Positions 14,601-19,592 of a stretch of DNA of 21,036 nucleotides are shown one piece after another. Position numbers and translations under genes: made by a program. This DNA comes from a virus: IMG/VR virus record IMGVR_UViG_3300027880_000085, positions 1-21,036 of that record, one strand, 5' to 3'. The notes beneath the pieces are model-generated. The model was not told the DNA's origin and did no database searches. It saw only the letters and a list, made by a program, of their open reading frames with translations. Every line of letters begins with the position of its first letter. Positions within the stretch are counted from its first letter, which is position 1.

Positions 14601-15243
14601 CGTGCTTGCGGCCATCCGCAACAGCGGTGCCGGCGTGCCGGCGACCGCGAGCGCCGGCTGGGAACGACTCGCAGTTTTCCCGACCGACTCCAACGTCCAG
14701 CTCTTCGGGAAGATCGCCGAGTCCGCGGCGGAGACCGATCCCACGATCACATTCTCCGGCGGGGTGGCCAACGCCGACACCAGCGCGCAGGCGTTCCGCG
14801 CCCGGGGGACCACGCTCGACATCATCGCTGCCGCGGCTCAGCTCAACGGCTCGGCGCAGGACATCGCTTACCCAGCGCTCACCCTGCCCGATGATCTGAT
14901 CAACTGGAACCAGGTCTTCGTGCTGTTCCTGGGCTGGAAAGCCGACGACTGGACCAGCGTGGCGACCCTCGCGGGTTCGGTCGAGATCGGCGAACCGGAT
15001 ACGACAACCGGCGATGACCAGGGAATCGTCTGGGATCGGCTGAGCGTGGGAGTCGCGGTCAACATCGCGTCCGGCTCGTTCGTCGTGACCGGCGGGGCGA
15101 ACGCGATCAGTCGTGGTGCCGTCGTGGCCTTCTATGTCGTCGAGCAGAACCTGACCATTACCCGGTCGGTCAACGGCGCCGCGCTGGCGCTCGCACCCGG
15201 CGACGACGTACGGCTCTGGCGACCCAACCATCTAGCGCTGTGA
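11677..15243 (+). CDS. Multidomain tail-tip (minor tail) protein, 1188 aa
   Basis: This is the largest protein in the window. Residues 1-235 are a beta-sandwich-type module (GWVLLAVQGWDYS, TVTSGGAQTVTMRRD, ALLIAIWLSGD, ALQIVVSG). Residues 238-380 resemble a distal-tail type domain (FRVELALGADLTDHPDDWTW, DITDYVFWRDGI, SGFVPSWPPRW). Residues 391-600 look like a LamG/concanavalin-type lectin (GLLGYWSLEDEAGAVAALSA, ... HMGHVQFWDIGLDD). Residues 600-945 look like a hub region (LRLARLCAEDGIELTTV, LYRECEATDAGVLYEQGFG). Residues 946-1150 repeat the style of the first module (DALYVLAAIRNSGAGVPATA, GWERLAVFPTDS, FFRARG-like). It may combine distal tail, hub and adhesion functions in one chain. Domain borders are estimates, and family names are by pattern only. 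Confidence 0.82.
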   Translation: MADPVVEEYLAGVALGADVTLVTGAGTQVGWVLLAVQGWDYSPGHEMKPPTGTAGDWKRVGYFTLGENGAVSFSAAVGFRYSLWTRTVTSGGAQTVTMRRDNNAQTDNHCRLYVLSGVRAYTPIRFRGSGVNSTLDELYSTSHVAGQTYAPDDDALLIAIWLSGDNGVGSSNLTLPASLTIQAELDGFFSTSRSGYVALAAAGPTGELTATDSFNNGYCALQIVVSGSQGAVTFPSTAMGFRVELALGADLTDHPDDWTWTDITDYVFWRDGITTTVGRADESSRIEPGSCALTLDNIISSVQGGRFSSRNPLSPYFGQLRVNTPIRIWIDPGSGFTERFSGFVPSWPPRWSTGADRYVRINAKGILYLLGQGTPPEHSSIWRRTMAQRNLGLLGYWSLEDEAGAVAALSALPGGSPLDVVGDVVFADTDIDFGGDITVYPADTFGTKALPSFNTGGQLFGSVPRGSSSPIEWTFVIYTVSSATGPGETVHIAEWETPGGSFVKWRLQETTAPLTELVGFDAAGTATTLLSVARSSLDLYPWVITARQGGANVVTSFYLGSPVVLDTDSRAGTLAYVSSFVLNPRANSTTAPWHMGHVQFWDIGLDDPSRFSSVIPSNYFDDYSYLIFSILGVKEEAAHLRLARLCAEDGIELTTVPVDTPYAIRMDSQRSGTQLALYRECEATDAGVLYEQGFGLGYLPRVSRYNPPVSLAADYAQGHLWQSPEPVDDDQRLRNRASVARAFGSAGVWEKSDGPSGVDTVGLYETGGSLTLNIDPRENLVDRAALEVAQGTPPEYRYPVISVNLGRPDAVELIPDWLNMPTQGGRMTIANPPDDVPPETIDLIREGYTEFVTSKQWEVWANCSPASPWLMWTVEGSANTGRLDTAGSVVAVDTLSSSTTLPVRRSDRILKKWSTSVTGYDIEVTPAGYTAGERMTVTAVADVTPSFVAAGAAAHAVNASVTPALPNHAARDALYVLAAIRNSGAGVPATASAGWERLAVFPTDSNVQLFGKIAESAAETDPTITFSGGVANADTSAQAFRARGTTLDIIAAAAQLNGSAQDIAYPALTLPDDLINWNQVFVLFLGWKADDWTSVATLAGSVEIGEPDTTTGDDQGIVWDRLSVGVAVNIASGSFVVTGGANAISRGAVVAFYVVEQNLTITRSVNGAALALAPGDDVRLWRPNHLAL

Positions 15244-15250
15244 GGAACCC

Positions 15251-15763
15251 ATGGCTCGTGCAGTCGATTTCGTAGCGGCGCAGATACCGACCGCCGATCA
15301 GCTCGATGTGCTGGTCGACTACTTCGCCCACCTGACCTCGCCGCTCACGGACATCGTCAGCAACACGACCCTGGCTGACGTGACCGGCCTGTCGCTCGAC
15401 CTGCCGACCGGCTACACCTTCCGGTTCGAGTGTGGACTGTTCGCGGCCAGCGCCAGCAACACCCCGGACATGGACAGCAAAATGGCTTACAGCGGCAGTA
15501 CGTCCCTGTACCGGGAATGGTTCGAGGGACCGTTGGCCGCGATCACTGCGGTACCGAACACGATCACCATGTTGGGTACCGCCACCACGCCGACCGAGGT
15601 CACGTCGGGTGTCACCTCGACCGAGAGCCTGACCCTCATCCGTGGTCACTTCACCACCACGACGGCCGGCACGCTGAAGGTCCAGGCCGCTCAAAACGTC
15701 AGCAACGCGACCGCGCTGAGCATCAAGGCGGGATCGTATCTGTGGGCGCGAATCGTGGCGTAG
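15251..15763 (+). CDS. Fibre-like minor tail protein, 170 aa
   Basis: A short helical N-terminus (VDFVAAQIPTADQLDVLVDY) could trimerise or attach to the tail tip. The rest is a beta module from SNTTLADVTGLSLDLPTGYT to LTLIRGHFTTTTAGTLKVQA, then NVSNATALSIKAGSYLWARIVA. This ending aligns by eye with the C-terminal module of the 243-aa protein at 4890-5621 (IRG ... AG ... AQ ... TA ... KA-S-- -A--VA). The place between the tail-tip protein and the endolysin is usual for receptor-binding proteins. It is short for a fibre, so it may work as a small trimer at the tip. The ATG follows the preceding stop by 7 nt. Confidence 0.72.
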   Translation: MARAVDFVAAQIPTADQLDVLVDYFAHLTSPLTDIVSNTTLADVTGLSLDLPTGYTFRFECGLFAASASNTPDMDSKMAYSGSTSLYREWFEGPLAAITAVPNTITMLGTATTPTEVTSGVTSTESLTLIRGHFTTTTAGTLKVQAAQNVSNATALSIKAGSYLWARIVA

Positions 15764-15772
15764 GCTGCGCGC

Positions 15773-16624
15773 ATGGTCACCATCGTCACGCGTCCACAGT
15801 GGGATGCCCGCTCGCCGAGCAGCGCGGTCGACCTGGCCAAGTGGAGCCAGCGGACCGGGTTCGTCGTGCACTACTCGGCCGCGAACAAGGATCAGACCGT
15901 ACGGTCGATCCAGAACTTCCACATGGACAGCAACGGCTGGCGGGACATCGGATACAACTGGCTGGTCACTGTGGACGGTCGGGTCTGGGAAGGCCGTCAA
16001 CATACCTGGGACGCGATCGGCGCACACGTGCAAGATCACAATACCGAGAACATCGGGTGCTGCATGATCGGCACCGATGCGGACGTGACCGACGAGGCGA
16101 AGCGCTCGATCCGGTGGCTCTACGACGAGGCCTGCCGGCTGGCCGGGCGTACGTTGGCGAAGCGGTACCACTCGCAGTACGCGAGCACGAGCTGCCCAGG
16201 GAACAACCTGCGCGCCTGGGTACAGGCCGGCATGCCGATATCGACAACGGAAGGCGGCAACGACATGGAGCAGACCGAGAGACTGATCAACGACACCGGG
16301 TCACCCAACCGGACCGTGGGCAACGTGCTGGCCGACATCGAGAACCTCCGCAACTGGGCTGTGTCCGAGCCCGGCGCCGGCTCGCTCGGCGTACCGATCG
16401 CCGGCTCGGTCGGGGACCTGCTGCTGCAGGCGGCGCAGGCGGTGCTGGACGGCTCGCTCGTCGTCGACCCGGCCGCGGTCGCCGCGGCGCTCGCGGCGGA
16501 CGAGGCATGGACCCAGGGCCTGGCCGATCGGATCGCCGAGCAGGTCAGCCAGCGGCCGATGAGCGTCGGGCTGAGTGTGAGTCTGACCGGATCGGCGAGC
16601 GGGCAAGCGACACCGATCGAGTAG
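15773..16624 (+). CDS. Endolysin: N-acetylmuramoyl-L-alanine amidase (amidase_2/PGRP type)
   Basis: The N-terminal domain (1 to about 165) is a zinc amidase that should cleave the bond between muramic acid and the stem peptide. Visible zinc ligands are H33 (VVHYS), H133 (YHSQY) and C141 (STSCPG), with Y61 in GYNWLVTVDG and W72-E73 in the active cleft. The HRD-x-CPG segment of classical members is here YHSQYASTSCPG, so the usual Lys/Thr near the second ligand differs. Residues 165-283 form an Ala-rich helical region (PAAVAAALAADEAWTQGLAD) and a short SVGLSVSLTG end, perhaps for wall binding or multimerisation. There is no signal peptide, so export would depend on a holin. An in-frame ATG at 16265 has its own Shine-Dalgarno sequence. 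The Shine-Dalgarno sequence of the main ATG is weak. Confidence 0.92.
   Translation: MVTIVTRPQWDARSPSSAVDLAKWSQRTGFVVHYSAANKDQTVRSIQNFHMDSNGWRDIGYNWLVTVDGRVWEGRQHTWDAIGAHVQDHNTENIGCCMIGTDADVTDEAKRSIRWLYDEACRLAGRTLAKRYHSQYASTSCPGNNLRAWVQAGMPISTTEGGNDMEQTERLINDTGSPNRTVGNVLADIENLRNWAVSEPGAGSLGVPIAGSVGDLLLQAAQAVLDGSLVVDPAAVAAALAADEAWTQGLADRIAEQVSQRPMSVGLSVSLTGSASGQATPIE
16265..16624 (+). CDS. Possible internally started C-terminal endolysin fragment, 119 aa
   Basis: ATG 16265 (residue 165 of the endolysin) follows GGAAGG (16249-16254) with a 10-nt spacer, a better Shine-Dalgarno context than that of the full-length start. It lies exactly at the end of the amidase domain. The product would be MEQTERLINDTGSPNRTVGN onward, a helical, Ala-rich chain without the catalytic part. 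Internal starts that yield separate wall-binding subunits are known for several phage endolysins. Whether this start is used is untested. Confidence 0.35.
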   Translation: MEQTERLINDTGSPNRTVGNVLADIENLRNWAVSEPGAGSLGVPIAGSVGDLLLQAAQAVLDGSLVVDPAAVAAALAADEAWTQGLADRIAEQVSQRPMSVGLSVSLTGSASGQATPIE

Positions 16625-16634
16625 CTTTTGGGGC

Positions 16635-16886
16635 ATGCCCCCCGAATTGGTCGCCTGGCTGCCGGTCCTCAACCTCGGCGCCATGGGCGCGCTGTTCTGG
16701 CTGGTCGGCACCGGCCGACTGGTCCCGCGGGCGACCGTCGAGCGGGATGTCCGTGCACCACTGCAGGCGCTGGCGGAGGATCGACGGATGGCGTACGAGA
16801 CCGAACGAGCTCGGGCCGATCTGCTCGCCGCGCAACTGGCCAGGTTTCTGCGCCTGGCCGACCGGGCAGAAGAGACCAGATCATGA
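16635..16886 (+). CDS. Small one-TM protein, holin candidate, 83 aa
   Basis: The ATG at 16635 has GGGG five bases upstream. One hydrophobic segment (LVAWLPVLNLGAMGALFWLV, about 5-27) is followed by a TGRLVPR turn and a charged helix (VERDVRAPLQALAEDRRMAY ...) likely to form a coiled coil in the cytoplasm. Position behind the endolysin suggests a holin or spanin-like role, but one TM and a long helix also fit other phage membrane proteins. The stop overlaps the next ATG. Confidence 0.65.
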   Translation: MPPELVAWLPVLNLGAMGALFWLVGTGRLVPRATVERDVRAPLQALAEDRRMAYETERARADLLAAQLARFLRLADRAEETRS

Positions 16887-17074
16887 CCTGGCGCTGGCCG
16901 TGGTCGCACGGCAACGGGCGGGCGCGGGAGATCGAGCGGGCGCGGGAGGACGCGACGATCGAACGGGCCGCAGCGGAGCGCCGGCTGAACGAGGCGAGGC
17001 TGCGAGCCCGGGCGGCCGATCGTAGCCTGGATCGGTTCGCGACCTGGATCACGGATGCCCTGGAGGGACGATGA
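16883..17074 (+). CDS. Small WRWPW-type charged helical protein, 63 aa
   Basis: The ATG at 16883 overlaps the previous stop (ATGA) and its own stop overlaps the next ATG (17071). The product begins MTWRWPWSHG and then is a very charged helix rich in Arg, Glu and Ala (RAREIERAREDATIERAAAE and on), probably coiled coil. A Trp-rich N-terminus ahead of such a helix is something I remember from small actinophage lysis-region proteins. No membrane segment is seen, so it may act at the membrane surface. The function is unknown. Confidence 0.65.
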   Translation: MTWRWPWSHGNGRAREIERAREDATIERAAAERRLNEARLRARAADRSLDRFATWITDALEGR

Positions 17075-17379
17075 GCGCGGTACGGGTGGTCGAGCTGGCG
17101 CTGTTCGTGGTCGCGCTCGCCGCGCTGGCGACGTTCGTCGTGGTGTACGCGCGGCGGAGTTGGTACCGCAGTTCGACCGGCCGGGCCGTCATGGCGATGA
17201 ACGCCGGCTGGTTGCTCTTCGCGGCGGCGCTGGCCGGCTCGGGCTGGGTCGAGCTGCCCGCGGCGGTCTGGATCCTGATTCTCGGCGTGCTCGACGTGAC
17301 GCTCTGGGGGCAGGTCGTGCTGTTGCTCAGAGCAGGTCGTGCGGGCACTGTACGCTCCGCTGACGGACGAAAGGAGTAG
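17071..17379 (+). CDS. Three-TM membrane protein, holin-like, 102 aa
   Basis: Three hydrophobic segments lie at about 5-26 (VRVVELALFVVALAALATFV), 39-57 (MAMNAGWLLFAAALAGSG) and 63-86 (AAVWILILGVLDVTLWGQVV), with a basic loop (RRSWYRSSTGR) after the first. The start overlaps the 63-aa gene's stop. Length, TM number and place in the lysis cassette suit a class I-like holin or a holin-associated membrane protein. The short polar tail ends RSADGRKE. The topology is a prediction by eye. Confidence 0.7.
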   Translation: MSAVRVVELALFVVALAALATFVVVYARRSWYRSSTGRAVMAMNAGWLLFAAALAGSGWVELPAAVWILILGVLDVTLWGQVVLLLRAGRAGTVRSADGRKE

Positions 17380-17382
17380 ACC

Positions 17383-17610
17383 GTGGACCAGTACCGCAAG
17401 TTCATCGCCGCGCTCGTGACGGCCGGTGTGTCTGCCGCGCTGCAGTTCCTGCCGCTGAGCGACACGTGGCGGGGCATCCTGTTGGTGATCGGCGCCATCG
17501 CGACCGCGGCGAGCGTGTGGGCGGTGCCGAACGCGCCGACCGCCGAGCAACGCGAAGAGATCCTGGCCAGCGTCCGACCGCCGACTCAGCGGCAGTTCCC
17601 CACCCGATAA
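17383..17610 (+). CDS. Two-TM holin candidate, 75 aa
   Basis: The GTG at 17383 has a textbook AAGGAG Shine-Dalgarno sequence. Residues 6-24 (KFIAALVTAGVSAALQFLPL) and 29-48 (WRGILLVIGAIATAASVWAV) are hydrophobic, separated by a short SDTWR turn. A cytoplasmic AVPNAPTAEQREEILASVRP tail follows. A basic start, two TMs, and a VWAVPN end are common in small actinophage holins as I remember them. Of the three membrane proteins here, this is my first choice for the pore-forming holin. It is the last lysis gene before a 58-nt gap. Confidence 0.72.
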   Translation: MDQYRKFIAALVTAGVSAALQFLPLSDTWRGILLVIGAIATAASVWAVPNAPTAEQREEILASVRPPTQRQFPTR

Positions 17611-17616
17611 ACCTTG

Positions 17617-17637
17617 CCGGATCCTGGTAGGATTCGG
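17617..17637 (+). promoter_or_regulatory. 21-bp imperfect palindrome around ATCCTGGTAGGAT
   Basis: The centre ATCCT-GGT-AGGAT (17621-17633) is a perfect 5-bp inverted repeat. Extending outward, CCGGATCCT and AGGATTCGG match at 8 of 9 positions. It lies in the gap between the holin candidate and the acidic 65-aa gene. A near-identical core occurs on the minus strand at 20531-20543. It could be an operator or a promoter element (TGGTAGGAT resembles an extended -10), though no -35 is clear. Confidence 0.4.
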
Positions 17638-17668
17638 TGAACACCTACCCCCGATCGGAAGGGAAGTC

Positions 17669-17866
17669 ATGAGCGACGAGTACGAGACCGGCGTGCCACC
17701 GTTGACCGAAGCTGAGTACGTCGAGGACGTTACTCCAGAGAACGATCCGGACGCGGTTGCCGAGGCTGAGCTCACGGCGGAAGCCGAAGCGCTCGAAGCG
17801 GCGAACGAGGCTGCGCAGGACGAGTCCGAGAGCGACGACGCGCCGGATCCGAACCTGGGCGAGTAG
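17669..17866 (+). CDS. Highly acidic protein without Lys, Arg or His, 65 aa
   Basis: The ATG at 17669 has a strong GGAAGGGAAG Shine-Dalgarno sequence. By my count 23 of 65 residues are Asp or Glu and none is Lys, Arg or His, so the net charge is about -23. The middle (AEAELTAEAEALEAANEAAQ) should be a single acidic helix; both ends look disordered, and the product ends DDAPDPNLGE. No membrane segment or signal is seen. It is the last plus-strand gene before the convergent terminator, separated from the lysis genes by a palindrome. DNA-mimic anti-defence proteins have such composition, but so do flexible structural or chaperone-like proteins. The function is unknown. Confidence 0.7.
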   Translation: MSDEYETGVPPLTEAEYVEDVTPENDPDAVAEAELTAEAEALEAANEAAQDESESDDAPDPNLGE

Positions 17867-17870
17867 ATCT

Positions 17871-17891
17871 TTTCTCTCCTCCAAAGAGAAA
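17871..17891 (+). terminator. Small AT-rich hairpin after last plus-strand gene
   Basis: TTTCTCT (17871-17877) can pair with AGAGAAA (17885-17891) over a 7-nt loop, five bases after the stop of the acidic gene. It is a weak stem alone. For minus-strand RNA that has passed the 16-bp hairpin, this stretch supplies the U-rich tail (CTTTCTCTTT). Confidence 0.4.
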
Positions 17892-17892
17892 G

Positions 17893-17933
17893 CAACAGAT
17901 CCCTGCCGGACACTTGGCGGCAGGGATCTGTTG
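17893..17933 (+). terminator. Strong hairpin terminator, 16-bp perfect stem
   Basis: CAACAGATCCCTGCCG (17893-17908) and its exact reverse complement (17918-17933) enclose a 9-nt loop, and TCTGTCT follows. A perfect GC-containing 16-bp stem directly behind the last plus-strand gene is a convincing intrinsic terminator, although the T-run is broken. It can work for both directions because the minus-strand side is also followed by a pyrimidine-rich tract. Confidence 0.8.
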
Positions 17934-17938
17934 TCTGT

Positions 17939-18002
17939 CTATGTAGACTTTCAAATACAGGAAAAGGCCCGGCTCGCGAGAGGCATTCCAAAGTCTACAT
18001 AG
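17939..18002. repeat. 13-bp inverted repeat overlapping the large terminator repeat
   Basis: CTATGTAGACTTT (17939-17951) and AAAGTCTACATAG (17990-18002) are perfect reverse complements 38 nt apart. The left copy shares its GACTTT with the left arm of the 34-bp repeat, so the two hairpins exclude each other. AAAGTCTAC (17990-17998) could also pair with GTGGACTTT (18003-18011) over a 4-nt loop with one U-G pair. Confidence 0.85.
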
Positions 18003-18055
18003 GTGGACTTTCAAATCCTCTTCGCGAGCCGGGCCTTTTCCTGTATTTGAAAGTC
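17946..18055. terminator. 34-bp perfect inverted repeat, bidirectional terminator
   Basis: The left arm (17946-17979) begins GACTTTCAAATACAGG and ends GGCTCGCGA; the right arm (18022-18055) is its exact reverse complement, with a 42-nt spacer. In either direction the GC-rich block GGCCCGGCTCGCGA/TCGCGAGCCGGGCC is followed by TTTTCC, giving an intrinsic terminator on both strands. It lies between convergent transcription units, and the right arm reaches two bases into the stop codon of the minus-strand gene. Arms of 34 bp are longer than usual, so a mobile or duplicated origin is possible. Confidence 0.85.
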
Positions 18056-18392
18056 AGAGCGACGGTTCGCCAGCGTGCACCCGGGCGAACGGATCGGTCG
18101 TGGGCAGGGCTGCCGCCGTGGGTGGGGTGGGCGCGTCCAGCTCGACGGAGCTCGGCGGGGTTACGGGCTTCGGCGGGCGACCGCGGCGTCGGCCGCCCCC
18201 GTTGACGACCGGCTCGGGTACTGGCGGGAAGCCCGCGGCGGTCAGGGTGGCGTTCAGCCGGTTGGCCAGCTCACCGACCATGCCCTTGATGCCAGCGCCG
18301 ACCATGCCGGGCTCGCCGGTTACTTGGGCGATCAGCACGGGTGGGCTGTCGTCGTCGAGCTTCTCCAGCGTCCAGCGGTACAACTCGGTCAT
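18054..18392 (-). CDS. Protein with AT-hook-like motif, 112 aa
   Basis: The ATG at 18392 overlaps the stop of the resolvase gene (ATGA). Residues 1-55 look folded: YRWTLEKLDDDSPPVLIAQV, then GMVGAGIKGMVGELANRLNA, helix- and strand-prone. After FPPVPEPVVNGGG comes RRRGRPPKPV, matching the AT-hook core RGRP with flanking basic and Pro residues, and then an unstructured Pro/Thr/Ala tail. An AT-hook would bind the minor groove of AT-rich DNA, which is rare in this genome. No family is recognised. It is the last gene of the minus operon and ends at the terminator repeat. Confidence 0.65.
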   Translation of the reverse strand: MTELYRWTLEKLDDDSPPVLIAQVTGEPGMVGAGIKGMVGELANRLNATLTAAGFPPVPEPVVNGGGRRRGRPPKPVTPPSSVELDAPTPPTAAALPTTDPFARVHAGEPSL

Positions 18393-18892
18393 ACGTTATT
18401 CTCCAATTCGGACAGTTGAGTTACCTTGACCCATGCGCCGGTCCATCCGTCGATGGCACGACGTTTGGTGTGTAGGTATTCGGAGCCGGTGATGATCGGC
18501 CATGTCTCGGGTCTACCGGCATACACCTTGTAGAGTCGATCACAGCCGACCCACAGTGCATCGTCCGCCCATACGCCGGCCCGGGTGAGTGCGTCGGCCA
18601 CGCCACGCGCCAGCTTGTCGAGGTCCGGCGGCTTGGCCGGGTAGTCGTCCAGCCAGGGCGTGTCCGGGCTCTGGTGCTCGGCCCGGTCGAGCGAGAACAC
18701 CAGATCGAGCACGCAGGGCATGGTGGCGGTTCGCCACTTCGCGGCGATGCGCGCCCGTTGCGCGGCCAGGATAACCGCGTCCATCCAGGCGGGCAGGTAG
18801 CGCGACTGTTCGTAGAACTGGCCCGCTCCGCCGTGCTGTTTCGAGCCCTTGGGCGCCGGTCGGCCGTACGTGACGAACTCCAGCGCGCTCAC
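18389..18892 (-). CDS. RusA-type Holliday junction resolvase, 167 aa
   Basis: The N-terminus has the RusA-like start VSALEFVTYGRPAPKGSKQH. The catalytic region PAKPPDLDKLARGVADALTR is followed by AGVWADDALWVGCDRLYKVY, which supplies the expected cluster of aspartates (PDLD, DAL and the DD pair) that bind metal in RusA. Such enzymes cut four-way DNA junctions made during phage recombination or replication, or trim branches before packaging. GTG 18892 overlaps the previous gene's stop (GTGA); the upstream extension in the same frame is Arg/Pro-rich shadow sequence and is left out. The C-terminal 30 residues (HTKRRAIDGWTGAWVKVTQL) are an added strand/helix. Confidence 0.9.
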   Translation of the reverse strand: MSALEFVTYGRPAPKGSKQHGGAGQFYEQSRYLPAWMDAVILAAQRARIAAKWRTATMPCVLDLVFSLDRAEHQSPDTPWLDDYPAKPPDLDKLARGVADALTRAGVWADDALWVGCDRLYKVYAGRPETWPIITGSEYLHTKRRAIDGWTGAWVKVTQLSELENNV

Positions 18893-19107
18893 TTCGGATC
18901 CAGCTCCCTGGGGTGCTCGCCGTACCAGTGCATGGCCGCGACGAGCGCGGCCCGGTGCTTGCGGTGGTCCTGGCGCTTGAACGTACGGGTGATCTCGCTG
19001 CGCAACTCGGACGGCAGCCGGTACCAGTCGGTCGGGCAGGCCAACTTGTCGCGGTGCACCCGCTCGCCGCAGCCCCCGGGGCATTCGTGGGTGCCCTCGC
19101 GGCTCAC
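18889..19107 (-). CDS. Small Cys-rich (zinc-ribbon-like) protein, 72 aa
   Basis: GTG 19107 overlaps the stop of the gene above (GTGA) and its own stop overlaps the resolvase start. The short product begins MSREGTHECPGGCGERVHRD and continues KLACPTDWYRLPSELRSEIT. The C-x3-C ... C-x-x-x-W pattern with His and a following helix is like small phage zinc-ribbon proteins. The rest is basic (RTFKRQDHRKHRAAL), suiting nucleic-acid contact. Conserved neighbours (resolvase, Pro-rich protein) suggest a role in DNA metabolism. The metal site is a guess from Cys and His spacing. Confidence 0.75.
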   Translation of the reverse strand: MSREGTHECPGGCGERVHRDKLACPTDWYRLPSELRSEITRTFKRQDHRKHRAALVAAMHWYGEHPRELDPK

Positions 19108-19520
19108 CGCGCGTACTCCAGCTCGGCGCTGGCCGCGTGGACGGTCCGCCAGGCGGACGTGTCGAACGTCAGCCAGGACGGGTCGACCTGAGGCATTTGC
19201 TCGGCGAGGGTGTCGAACAGCACGGCTGGCGGGCTCTCCGGCGTGAATCCGTCGATGATCCGGTTCAGGATCAGGTTCGCGTCGAATCCACGTTCGACCG
19301 CGCTCCATCCGGCCGGGTCGGGCGCCTGCTCGGCCGCGGTGTGCAGCTCGACCGCGTATGCCTCGTCGGCGCCGTCGTGCTCGAATGCCCAGCGTGTCCG
19401 ACGACTGATGAGCCCCAGGGCCTGATCGACCAGCAGAAGCGCCCCGCCGAGCACGAGCATGCAGCCGACGAGAATCAACACCGGCCCACGAGCGGCCAGC
19501 GAGGGAACCGCGAACGTCAT
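19104..19520 (-). CDS. Membrane-anchored protein, one TM, 138 aa
   Basis: The ATG at 19520 has a GGAGGAGAG Shine-Dalgarno sequence. Residues 12-36 (PVLILVGCMLVLGGALLLVD) form one clear membrane segment near the N-terminus, preceded by a short polar start. The remaining 100 residues are acidic and soluble (TRWAFEHDGADEAYAVELHT, then LILNRIIDGFTPESPPAVLF), probably cytoplasmic by the positive-inside rule because RR follows the TM. No known domain is recognised. Its position among DNA-metabolism genes does not tell its job. Confidence 0.7.
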   Translation of the reverse strand: MTFAVPSLAARGPVLILVGCMLVLGGALLLVDQALGLISRRTRWAFEHDGADEAYAVELHTAAEQAPDPAGWSAVERGFDANLILNRIIDGFTPESPPAVLFDTLAEQMPQVDPSWLTFDTSAWRTVHAASAELEYAR

Positions 19521-19523
19521 CGT

Positions 19524-19589
19524 CTACTCTCCTCCAACGGTGCCAGGTCCCGCCCGAGCCTTGTTCGGCGAGTCGAGCGGGACCGACAC
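19524..19589 (-). CDS. Possible 21-aa ORF in intergenic gap
   Basis: GTG 19589 is preceded by GAAGGA about 7 nt upstream, and the frame ends at TAG four bases before the ATG of the membrane-anchored protein. The product would be MSVPLDSPNKARAGPGTVGG plus Glu. It is too short to judge by composition. The operon's pattern of end-to-end reading makes it conceivable; it may only couple translation to the next gene. Confidence 0.22.
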   Translation of the reverse strand: MSVPLDSPNKARAGPGTVGGE

Positions 19590-19592
19590 GGC

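Noticed and set aside
17946-18055. A mobile MITE-like element
   Set aside because: There are 34-bp inverted ends, but I see no target-site duplication at the borders and no second copy in the window. The bidirectional terminator reading explains it more simply; kept only as an alternative.
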